From contig JAPEUQ010000005.1 in assembly GCA_027946365.1 (NCBI GenBank), positions 930,001 through 994,000 of the forward strand: a DNA stretch of 64,000 nt, read 5' to 3'. The first letter of the stretch is position 1, and each line of letters opens with the position of its first letter. Below the pieces are notes generated by a model. It was given only the letters and a program-made list of their open reading frames with translations. It ran no database searches and was not told the origin of the DNA. Position numbers and translations under genes: made by a program. This document shows positions 45,368 through 55,325 of the stretch, piece after piece. Origin of the DNA: Kalmusia sp. IMI 367209 (lineage: Eukaryota; Ascomycota; Dothideomycetes; Pleosporales; Didymosphaeriaceae).

Positions 45368-46101
45368 GATGCGATGCGACCCTCGTGTGAGGCGGAACAG
45401 GAAGGATAGCAATGGTATAAGAACGTTGAACACGCATTGGCAGGTGAAGCGGCGGGTCGGCAGCGCGACGGCTGGCGTGCCGAGGTCTGGGGCGCGATGG
45501 CGCCTTGCCGCTTTGGGATGCAACTTTCTCCGGGCGCTGGAGATGGCGACGAGTGCATCGGCGAATCACCAGCACAGGTCCGCGAGAAGCAGCATCGCCC
45601 TCGTCTATCGCATACAGCAACCGCCGCCTTCCCCGTACAAAATTCTCCAGATGGCAGATCGCTCGGCCAAGCGCTTACGGCGCCTCAGCACCGATTACGA
45701 CGAGTCCGAGGGCACCGACGATTGGGCCCTGGGGAGAGACAGAGGCGTAAAGAGCAATGCTCCCAGGTAAGTGTGTGTGTGGCTGACTCGGCTCGACTGC
45801 AACTTCCCCAAGCAGCGGCGGTGCGACGTGAGCACGGCGGCGCTCGTCCTCGTCACCGCGCAGGCGAGCAGCGAGCAGGCGCATCCCGTCACTCCATCGC
45901 TCCTGCCTGCACCTTGACGACGCACCGCCTGCCCCTCCTCGCTCACCACTCCACCGTGCCTCCGTGCCTCCGTGCCGCCCGCAATCCCTGCTGCTTTCGC
46001 CCTAGGGGACGCGCCGCCGGCAGCTCTGTTGATCCTACGCACCTACACCCAGACCTGCCCCCAAAGCCCCAGCGTGCCTTCACCACCACCGCATCGCAGC
46101 C
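45368..46101. promoter_or_regulatory. Divergent region between PEX14 and IES2 with orphan exon
   Basis: 734 bp. An ATG at 45651 opens 38 codons of protein-like sequence (MADRSAKRLRRLSTDYDE) ending at a clean GTAAGT donor at 45767 in phase 2. Either it is a 5' exon giving IES2 a longer N-terminus, an upstream ORF, or a small separate gene. A direct join to the IES2 ATG just after the CATCGCAG acceptor does not keep frame. Confidence 0.4.
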
Positions 46102-47374
46102 ATGCCTCGCCTGCGGTCCCGCGCCAATCTGACAGCTCCCAGTGCCGCTCCCACGGCTTCCTCCACCCGCCCGAGACGCAACACAGCCAACCAGGCCCAG
46201 CCCGCAGCCGTCATTCAGCGCTCCTCGCCCGAAGAGTCGCGTCAGTCTATCCATCTCAAGGTCAAGGCTTCCCCCGACAAGCTCCGCAAGGCCACCGGCG
46301 GGAGGGCGTCGACCGCCGTCAGCTCCCGCAACATCCTCTCGGGGAAGCGCGCCTCGCGCAACAGTAGGGTGGTGCGGGAGGTCGACAGCGATGATGAGGA
46401 GGAAGACGACGAGGACGAAGCAGAAGAGGTGGATGCCATGGAAGTAGACGATGACGAGGAGGATGAGGATGAGGACGTGGACGCCGAAGGCGAGGAAGAC
46501 GACGAGATGGACGCCGAGGGCGATGAGGACGACGAGATGGAACTGACCCCCGCACCACGAATCGTTGTGCCGAGCAACAAAAGCGTGCCTGTGAAGCAAA
46601 AAGTCGCCCAAGACTCCGTCGAAGCCAAGGAAATGGCACTAGACGACGATGACGACGAAGAGCTGTCTGAGCTAGACTCGGATCTAGGAGAGGACGAGGA
46701 TGCCGAGGGCGAAGACGAGGATGCCGAAGGAGAGGAAGATGACGAGATACCCGTGCCCAACGACGACGAGGAGGAGATGGACAGCGACGAGGACTTAAGT
46801 CGAAGCCACACCCCGGACCTGAGCAAGATGACGCGACGGCAGCAAGCTATGGCTGTGCAAGGTGCCGATGAAGAGCTCATCTCCTTATCGAACGGTACGT
46901 TTTGTGCTCCCCAAATCCCTACTCTGTCGTCTCCTCTAACGCTTCGACAGAGGCTCAAAAGAAGAAACACTTGACTGCCGAAGAGATCACCTCACGAAGG
47001 GCAGAGATGGCGCGCCGACGCAAGAATCTTAGCGAGAAGCGCAATGAGGAGGAAAAGGTATGCTCTTTTGCTTCCTTTGCATAGATCTATGCTAACTTCT
47101 ACAGATGGACACGATCAACCGTCTTCTGAAGAAACAGCCGCCGAAACGTGGACGTCGCGTTGTTCAGGAAGTCACCGAGGACGGCCAGGAAGAAGAGCCT
47201 GGGTCCGAAAAGGCCAACCCCCTCTTTGTGCGCTACAAGCAGAATGCCAGCGGAACCACGCTCGCTATCCCGGAAGAGTGGCTGCAAGCTCCTGTAGGAA
47301 GTTTGTTCAACGGCACACTCGTCAAACCGTCCCCAAAGCCTTTCAGTGGGCGGATGGTTGAAGAAGTCTCGTAA
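46102..47374 (+). CDS. ies2: Ies2, INO80 chromatin remodelling complex subunit
   Basis: Activating subunit of the INO80 nucleosome remodeller. Exons 46102-46894, 46951-47057 and 47105-47374 give 389 aa. Residues 90-240 are a very acidic Asp/Glu tract containing repeated DAEGE units. The PAPA-1 region follows from about 255: SKMTRRQQAMAV, then EAQKKKHLTAEEITSRRAE, MARRRKNLSEKRNEEEK and MDTINRLLKKQPPKRGR. The C-terminal NPLFVRYKQNASGTTLAIPE is the Ies2 tail. The ATG at 46102 has a good context. Confidence 0.93.
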
Positions 47375-47923
47375 TGTGGATGTGGGTCCATCGATCTCGA
47401 TACGGCCAAGCATTTATCGGAGTTTGAAAATCACATATCGTTCAAAGCAACATACCGTTGTAGTCGGCTTTTAGGAACAAGGGAAAGGAGTTTTGGGAAG
47501 CTTTGCTTAGAGCAAGCTCTGCTGTAAACCAGGGTATTAGATTTAATTGGGTTCTTGAATGTCAAAGCACTATTCACATGCTGTTTCTTGCACAGGGAAT
47601 TACTTAATAGGGTGTGTTATCCTCTCGCAACTTGCGATTCGTCATAATCTTCCTTCCTCTTTCCTGCAGTGCATTTTCAATACAGATGTAAAGGACTACG
47701 AGCTCACACCTCGAACGCTTCACGCGACAGTTTCCTTTCACATGATGCCAAAGCCTTTTCGTTGCCTTGTCACATGACGACTTACCTGCGTAATAGGGTA
47801 TCTCAGCCACTGAAGTGCCGCCTCCCAGAGTCCCGTGGATAACCCCTTTCCAGCATACGAACTCGCATGTCCATCCCTTCCATCCTCATTTTCCCTACCA
47901 AGCAACCACCATAAACCTGCCAG
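47375..47923. other. Intergenic between convergent genes
   Basis: 3' flanks of IES2 and the F-box/Cys-rich gene. Short ORFs without domains. Nothing supported. Confidence 0.4.
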
Positions 47924-48610
47924 TCACCAATTCCTTGCCTCCTTCTCTTGCTTCCTCCTCACACGCTCCTCCACTTCTTCCCTCATTCCCTCCACCTGAC
48001 TAGCCTCGCAATTGCCTCGACAGCGCTGTTCCTGACAGCAACCACCACAATAATGCGAACAAGCATACCTCCCAACCTCCCCCGCTTCCACCCCCTTCTT
48101 CAACACGCCACACGCCAAACACCATACCCACCTCTCCTCCTCTTCGCCCACAATGACCTCTGTGCCCCTACTATATCGACTCCCCTCGAATGTCTCACGC
48201 GGATTCACCGCTTTTGCAAACCCGCACTCTAAACAAAATCGCTTCTCTCTCTTATAGAGCGGATACGGGTTTCCCCGCCCCGGCACGTACGTACCGTGCT
48301 TCTTGTACTGATTCCATGAGAAGTGATGCAGGGGACGGAGCCGGAGACAGTATTTGCATGCGAGTATACAATTGAGAGTTCCATTGTCGCTTACCTCGAT
48401 ATCGAGGAGCTCGGCGTGCGTCAGGGGAGAAACAAGAGATCTGAAGAAGCGGTTTGTGTTGCGCAAGTTCAGGAGGGCCCAGAGGTCTTGATCAATGCGC
48501 AGACAGGCGATGATTTGCAGGTGGAGCTCGGTGGGGAGGTAGAGGAGTGGGGACATGTTGGAGTCAGAGGGGAGCATTGTATTGGCAACGGATTGCGGGA
48601 GGATGAACAA
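47924..48610 (-). CDS. F-box protein with cysteine-rich C-terminal half
   Basis: Single exon, 228 aa. An F-box-type stretch lies at residues 21-62 (LLYLPTELHLQIIACL ... LRNTNRFFRSL). The rest has repeated Cys pairs: CKYC, CLEC, CLAC and CSHYCGGCC ... CRGNC, which should bind zinc. Fungal F-box proteins with such a Cys-rich tail are common in Pezizomycotina; the targets are unknown. The C-terminus is a charged helix (REEVEERVRRKQEKEA). Several Met codons near the N-terminus are possible starts (1, 12, 19). Confidence 0.75.
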   Translation of the reverse strand: MFILPQSVANTMLPSDSNMSPLLYLPTELHLQIIACLRIDQDLWALLNLRNTNRFFRSLVSPLTHAELLDIEVSDNGTLNCILACKYCLRLRPLHHFSWNQYKKHGTYVPGRGNPYPLYKREKRFCLECGFAKAVNPRETFEGSRYSRGTEVIVGEEEERWVWCLACGVLKKGVEAGEVGRYACSHYCGGCCQEQRCRGNCEASQVEGMREEVEERVRRKQEKEARNW

Positions 48611-48867
48611 GCTGTGGTACGAGTGTTGAGAATGGGGGCAGACGACATGTGTTGGTAGTATTTATTGGAGATTCATGCTGAGTAGGATATGAGAGCCATG
48701 CAAGGCGGCTGTGTGGCTCGTGGTGATTGGCTGCTGCCTAATCATGCCGCACTTCATCCACGGAGCGTAAAGATGACCCCATCACCTTTAACCCCTTCGG
48801 TCCTTTCATAAGATTCGTTACTTCCAAGCTTCTTGTCACTCCTCTAGCTCGGCTCCACGGCTCCACA

Positions 48868-49074
48868 ATGGATGAGCGCAGTTCTACTAGAGCTCCTCAA
48901 GACCATGCTCATCTGAAGCAAACACCTGACCTTTTCGCTCTGCTCCAAGCCCTTCTCGCCAGCGCAAAATTCACTTCCATAATCATAATCGCCTTGCGCT
49001 CCCAGTGGGTCCTCTATTCAAAGCTCGTGAAGGTACCAGGCCTGGAAGAGCCAGAGGAGAGTGTAGAGAAGTAG
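48868..49074 (+). CDS. Possible small protein, 68 aa
   Basis: ORF MDERSSTRAP with one moderately hydrophobic part (LLASAKFTSIIIIALRS). It may continue by splicing at a GTAGTAAGT site over the stop. No family recognised. Confidence 0.3.
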   Translation: MDERSSTRAPQDHAHLKQTPDLFALLQALLASAKFTSIIIIALRSQWVLYSKLVKVPGLEEPEESVEK

Positions 49075-49295
49075 TAAGTGACGTGCAACGTATATGAGAA
49101 AGTGCGTGTGATTCCAAGCCAAGACAAATTTCACGGAGGATATTGTATATGACACTTCAAGAAAGGATTGGTCCTATTGGGACAATGCTCAGGGAAGTTG
49201 AAGAAGACGACGAGTTTACTTGGCGAATGGGTCTATATCAATCAATACTCCATAGCGTGTCGAATAGCTCTGTGTACTCTAATGCAGCAACTCCC

Positions 49296-52200
49296 TTAAT
49301 CGTCCCAGTTAACCTTCAAAGCTGGAAACTTGTTAGCAAAACTCATATCGTAATAGAAGCGTCTCAAACTCACCACAGGGGAACGGCCAGAACCCATCCC
49401 ACATCTCCGTAAGGTACGCATGGAACACGTTCTCATCTCCCTTCCCTACCCGCCTCGCCACCTTGTGCACCAACCCTTGCGATCCCTTCGCGGGCCTCAG
49501 GCCCTTCAGCAGCGCTATCTCCCTCAGCATCGCAGTGAGCGCGATTTTCGTCATGGGGAGGCCCAGGCACTGGTGCGGCCCAGCTCCAAGATGGATGTAC
49601 GCTTCCAGGGGCCGTGTAACGTCAAGTTTGTCCGGATCAGGGAAGATAGTAGGGTCGTGCGACGCGGCGTGGAGGTTGACGAAGACACGGTCACCTTCTT
49701 TGAGCGTGCTTGTTTTGCCATCTGCAGTGAGCGTGGTGTCTTTTGATACGGAGCGGAGCACGGCCGTCTCGCCTGCGATGCGACTGGCTTCCAAGGTGTA
49801 ACGCGTCAGCTGCTCAAAGGCCTCGTCTGAATCCTGTTTGGCGAGTTCCTGCACCTTGGGCCAGTGTTCCTTGCCATTTCCAAGCAAAAAGTACTCTACG
49901 ATCTGCGCGAAGAGTTGACCCTGGTTACTCACCATGCCGCCTGCGGTTCCTAGAATCTGGCCCCAGACGAGCTGGTGAGGCTCCATGCCTGTGGCCAGCA
50001 GCCGCTGTACGAAGTGGAGCCCGTAGCTCTTGAGTGGCGACTCGTCGGGCCAAATTACATGCATGAGTTCAGACAACTTTCCAAATTTGGAGATGGCCGT
50101 GACATTTGCCTCGACGAGGTCGCCTAGGACCTGGACCGCCCTGCGGGATTTGACGTGTAAAGGAAAGCTGCGTACGGGATCGTGGTCCATGAAGACGAGC
50201 GCGAAGACACCTGACATGAGGAGGTACATTTCTGCTTCGGTGAAGACCCCTCGTGGTTTGGCGTCGGTTTTCAAAGGGAGTTGAAATAGCTCTGAGGCGA
50301 AGTGCACGTGTGCGAGGTTGCCGACGTCGCGAATGATGTCAACTTGGTGGAAGTCGGCAATCTTACAGCTCTTCTTTTCAATTAGCTGGCGCGTTTTGGT
50401 GGCATAGTAGGTGCGGATTTCCTTCTCCCAGTCGGTCACGTAGAGTGCTTTCTCCATGATTGATCGCGAGATTGCATTCTTGCGGTCGTCACCTGTGAGC
50501 ATGAAGTCTTTTGCTGGCGAGCCCATGAGATACACAAGTGCTTTACCCCAGGACACCTTAAACGTATCCTGGTTTTTAAGGATCTCGGAAGCGGTCTTGT
50601 AATCGGAAATAGGTAGCGGCCTTGGCCTGAAGGTTGGCTTATCAAAGTTGTATAAATGAGCTTTGTTAATGTCCGGCTCCTTCAAAGCTGACTCCATGAC
50701 CGAAGGTATGGTGAGCGGGTAGTGCGCGTAGATGCTGTTCTGTGCAAAATGCTGTGGGAATGCGCGTAGAATGAGCTTATAGAAGACACAGCCGTTGTCT
50801 ACCGCAATGTCCGAATCTGCTTGGGCATAACCCCAGTTGGTAAGAGTGCGAGGGATTGTAATCTCGTGTGTAGAAGCGATCTCCTCGCACAAGAGCCACC
50901 GCATCTGACAGCACTGCTCTTGAGACGGTGTATGACGGCGTGAGTCCTGACCCAGGGATCATCGGCTTCTTTGCATCTTCGACTACAATACCGGGATAAA
51001 TCTCCACTTTGTCGGGATGATCGTAGAGATGTTTTAGTTGCTCAGCGACGGCCTTGTCTGAAGTAATATCATCGAAAGAGGTATGCGCCTCGAGACCAAA
51101 GTACTTCCTGAACTCATTGAGAGTACCTAAGTTCCAAGCGCGAGCCTGCTCAATCCCAAGAACCTCGATAGCGCGCATCACGGCGGGCACACGGTTGGGA
51201 CCGAAAGAATTCGCGCAGTCCTCGACGCTAGAGACGAGAATGTCCACCAAAGCCTGGTCAGGCAGACGACCTTGCTCGTCTCTCTGAAGGCCCCCAAATT
51301 TCCGTTTCCCAGGGTCCTTCTCTGCTCTCTGAGCTACCTCGCCGAGTTTCATCAAAAGTTCTCGCGCCTCGACTGTCTTCGGGTCACGGCCTTTGCCAAA
51401 CAGGTCGTCCCAAAGCTCCTGTGTCCACGCCTCGTCACGGGTAGACATTGTCGAATGCCACCTGTACACGAGATTGAACTCAGCCGATACTTGATTTCCC
51501 ACGCCCATAGGTAGGTCCTTGATATCTGCACGAGGGTTGAGCTGCCAATTGCTGTCCGTCTGGTTCAGGTTTAAGATGGTGCGGACGTAGTCGATGAGGA
51601 TGATGTTGACATAGAGGCCGCATGTGACTAAACGTCCTGTTTGAAAAAGGTCGTTGTCATACTTGGCAAGCTGCGCCTTGTACGTTGCGGCCTTCTTCTC
51701 GTCTTTAGGATCCTCAGGTGCTACGGGTTTAGGGAACCTGTTACCCTCGTTAATTTGCGCTAGGTTCTCCACAACGTGGTTGTGGAATCGGTTGAACATA
51801 ATAAGCAGAACCCCCCACACCTCGCGGAAAGAAGAGTAAGCGCTGCTCCGAGAAACAATCCGGCTTCAATTTGCCGTCCACAAACGTCCGCATCAAGTCC
51901 TGCTCATCCTGGTTGCTTCCATAGAGCGGTGACAGATCCAGATAAGAAGATGTCAACGAATTAGAGTAGTCCTTATGGTCTGTCCGAAAGCAGTCGTGGA
52001 TGATGATGGAAGCGATGTAAAACAATACGCTAGATATGCCGTTCGGGTGCGGCTCGGCATGCTTCCTAGTCATGACACTATCGAACACAACGCCTGCATC
52101 GGGTCGACAAGGTGTCTGCATCATACTGGGTTTGACCGTCCTTGCATACGGCGTGCCAGCAGCGCCGAGCTGCGGATGTATAAGACTGTTGAAAGAGCCA

Positions 52201-52655
52201 TCCGCAGAACGATACTGATACTTCGATCCAAGGTACGAAAGCGGCGGATGCTCGAGATCATTCCAAAGCTGCGTGAGAAACTGCCCCGTCAGCTTGTCTC
52301 GATTCTTTGAACCATCTGGCAATTTGGCCGCCGTTCGAATGAGGCCTTCCATAAGGTAGTCCTTGTCGTCCACGGGTTCACCGGACATCTTCTTTGCGTT
52401 GATCTCAAAGAGTGTTTTAATGTCAGTAACACCTATATGCGCCAAATCTTGCAGATCCGCTTCGACCTTTTTCAAAAGCTCTGTCTCGTCCGTAGGCTCT
52501 GGTAGCAATTTGGACCCATCTCCGGTTCCGTTTGGTACGGATGCTGTCGATGCGCCTACGACGTTTACTAGCCTTCTGAACGAGCCACCGAGTTTCTTTC
52601 GGAGCTTATCCAGCTCTGACAGCTCGTCTGGATTCGGGGGCGCGGTATTCGACAT
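49296..52655 (-). CDS. ppoA: Psi-producing oxygenase (Ppo; linoleate 8R-dioxygenase/diol synthase), two frameshifts
   Basis: Bifunctional fatty-acid oxygenase making oxylipin signals: an N-terminal haem peroxidase-like dioxygenase fused to a P450 hydroperoxide isomerase. The coding body 52655-49374 is joined by a 52-bp intron to a final exon 49321-49296 (ending KVNWDD). Corrected length is 1101 aa. Dioxygenase landmarks: distal His220 in IIIHDCFRTD and the YRWH motif (Tyr397, proximal His400, corrected numbering). P450 part: IAGETAVLR, FVNLHAASHDPTIFPDPDKL and haem ligand Cys in GAGPHQCLG (about 1029). The retained Cys favours a PpoA-type active isomerase over PpoC. Two single-base insertions (51811-51816 and 50852-50854) split the ORF into three frames that otherwise fit exactly; as given, only a truncated dioxygenase is coded. 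Confidence 0.92.
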
Positions 52656-54062
52656 AGTGGACGTTGACTACCACAACGTGCTATTTGAAATCTGTTTTAG
52701 TTTTGAGCAATAATCTTTGGTGATATAATCAAGAGATTTCGTTCAGGGCTGATTAAGGATTCGTCATTCGCACTTCCCCTCGTCTTAAATCCGGCTAGAG
52801 GACAGGAACAGACGGCGGAAGACGCGGAAAAGCAATGAAATCGTCGAAACCCGGTTCGACAATCAGTGCTCACAGTTCTAATATAGAAAATAGGAACGAA
52901 AGGAACAGAGAAGAGAACACACCTTTGTCTAAAGCTACCACCACAGAGTTAAAAATAGTGCACGAACCAGTCCAATCTAAAACTTCAGTCTGAGAACCTC
53001 ACAATCCAGACCCGTCCTCTGTACAACCTTCTCTCAGGGTGTCTCAATGACGCTCGAGGATGACGCTTCCGAACTGGAGTCCGCAAGGCTGATATAAAAA
53101 GAATCAGGACTGGGGTATCTCGCTTCAGAAATGCACGAATAACAGCGCAGCAACGACGTGTTTTCAAACCAATAGACAAACAGCAGGACGACTCAGGCAC
53201 ACTGCACATCCAGCTCTTATATGCATGCCTCCAAGAAGTCCAGATCAGTGCGTCGCGCAATGAGTTGCCGTGGCTGACCGGCTTTGGGCCCTTTCGGATC
53301 AGCCTTCCTCAGCCCGTCCAGCTGAGAAAAGGTCCCACCAGCTCGCCCCCTCTTCCTCGGCTCGCTACGACACCCAATCACTCGCTGACCATTATCAGTG
53401 CGCTACCAACGGGCATGTTTGCTTGCGTGTCGGCGGGCGCCAGCTGTGCTCGCACAGTGCGTGAATGGCACGAAGGGAAGAAGCTAGCCTCTGAGACTTC
53501 CCTGCCATGCTCCACATCTGACAACAAGCGATCGGCTGCACCATTTCACGACGTCGGTGGTAGCCTAAAAGTTGTGCCTGAAAAAAGGCGATACGGTTTT
53601 GTACACAGCTTTGATAGATTGTAGATGGGGTGATGTTGACCGCAGGGCACGATAGCCTCGTTGCCTCGTATATGCGGGGTCGCCTACTCGGTGCCACCGA
53701 GTGCCTTGGGCGTAGAACGAGACCAATACGGAGCGTGTAAAGGTGGTGATTGACACGCCTTCAATAATTCTACCTATTGCATGTGGAGGGCGACGTCATC
53801 ATATGCCCTACCCAGCACATCCGCTATCTAGTTGTTTGCCAGATGTCCTACTGGAACACAGCTCAAATGTGGCGGTGGAACGACTGATGCGAACAGGTTA
53901 CATGTCTCATGTCCCTGTGCATCCGCTCTGCAGCCCTGAGTCCGGTCTGGCCGTGGCGGTCGCTCATTCGTGAATTAATTGATACGACATCTTCCAATCG
54001 ATGCGCGCCATCCGTAACCTTTCCATCACTGTGCCACCTCCACCGTATGCAAGGCACAAGGC
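52656..54062. other. Intergenic, 1.4 kb
   Basis: Promoter of the ppo gene and 3' flank of TSC13. ORFs such as 53265-53624 + and 53395-53697 - have no domain. Nothing supported. Confidence 0.4.
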
Positions 54063-55075
54063 TTAGTAGATGCCAGGCAGAATAGCGTAGCGCTTTCTCT
54101 TGTACTTATCGCCAAACTCCTTGCGATACCTGCGCTCTTTCTTCCGGCCCCAAGCGCCCATCTGCGCAGCCGCAATGACGAGAAACACGACCGTGCTAAG
54201 ACTCCGATTTACGAGTGCAACACCGACCCACGAGATGATTTCGAACAAGTAGTTTGGGCAGGTGACGATGTTGAAACCAAACCCCTGTGGGATGCCACGG
54301 TCGGTGCTGCCAGGGCGGCGGAGGTTTTTGAGCACGATGTGCGTATAAAAGTTGAGCACTTCGCCAATGGCAAAAAGAGCGATCCCGGTATACGTCAACA
54401 ACTGGTGTGAAGGGCCTGCGGTCGGCGCCCACGGGGCGTAGGACCAGTATGCCAGGTTAATTCCTGAGAAGATCCAGTAATGGGCGCTGTTCTTGAAGAT
54501 GTTGCGCGCCGGCATTGTGGCAGCGGAGAAACGGTGCACGAATAACGTCTCGTACTCGCGCTTCAGAAAATGCAGCACACACATTATGAGGGTAATCTTC
54601 TGAAGCTCCGACGGAGGCTGTGAGGTGCCGTAGATTACCGGACGGCTGTAGTACACGAGCGGGTGGATGAGAAGGGGCCCCAAGTATTCGACAACGAAGA
54701 CAGTCCTCCATGAGATCTGGGGGCCTGGTGCATTTGTTAGCCTGGACAGCAATATGCGATTAGCATTGCTCACCCAGGTCTTTTACGTCGATGGCGCTCT
54801 TGTTCCTTAACCCTGTCTGATGGACCGTTGTGTGCTTGGTATTGGCAATCGGCGTGCCATCGCTACCTTTCGTCACTCTCAACCGGTGGATCGAGAATTG
54901 AGCGGCGTCTGCAATTTTCTGGTGGATCTGTGCGGCACCGTCGTCTGGATTCAGCGTAATCGTCTCCGGGAGACCCTTGATCGGGCGGCCTGAGAAGGTA
55001 TTAGTTGCGCGTGGGGGAGGTGATTGAGTCATAGGGCATACCGCGGGGGCGAACGACGAGCGAGATTGCAGACAT
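54063..55075 (-). CDS. tsc13: Very-long-chain enoyl-CoA reductase (Tsc13)
   Basis: Last step of fatty-acid elongation in the ER: reduces trans-2-enoyl-CoA with NADPH to make very long chains for sphingolipids. Exons 55075-55042, 54989-54774 and 54724-54063 give 303 aa. The N-terminal 80 residues look ubiquitin-like (ISLVVRPRGRPIKGLPETIT), as in the family. Several TM spans follow. The steroid-reductase-type C-terminal domain shows YWSYAPWAPTAGP, LNFYTHIVLKNLRRPGSTDR, GFGFNIVTCPNYLFEIISWV and ERRYRKEFGDKYKRKRYAI. The final KRKRYAILPGIY is a good match to Tsc13 ends. Tandem downstream of ATE1, 250 bp apart. Confidence 0.94.
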
Positions 55076-55325
55076 GTTGCTACGTCTGGAGGAAATACGT
55101 CCTCGTAACACAAAAAATATTGGGTTAAGGAAGGAGCGAGACGTATTCCTTGGCAAGCGATCCCGATACAGCTAGCCTAGAGCTTGCTCATCACTATCAC
55201 GACCATTTCACAGTGTTTCGTCACTTGAATGCAATACTGCCCAACGCGGAAACGGATCAGACAATGGTTTTCCATCATTTGTTTCATGCATTGATCTGAC
55301 CCTGCGCAAGGGCTGTCTTTAACCT

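Noticed and set aside
46242..46970. Minus-strand 242-codon poly-Ser ORF
   Set aside because: Shadow of the Asp/Glu tract of IES2 (GAN/GAY codons read as Ser on the other strand).
52656..54062. Hidden gene between ppo and TSC13
   Set aside because: ORFs are short, change frame often and lack any motif; treated as intergenic.
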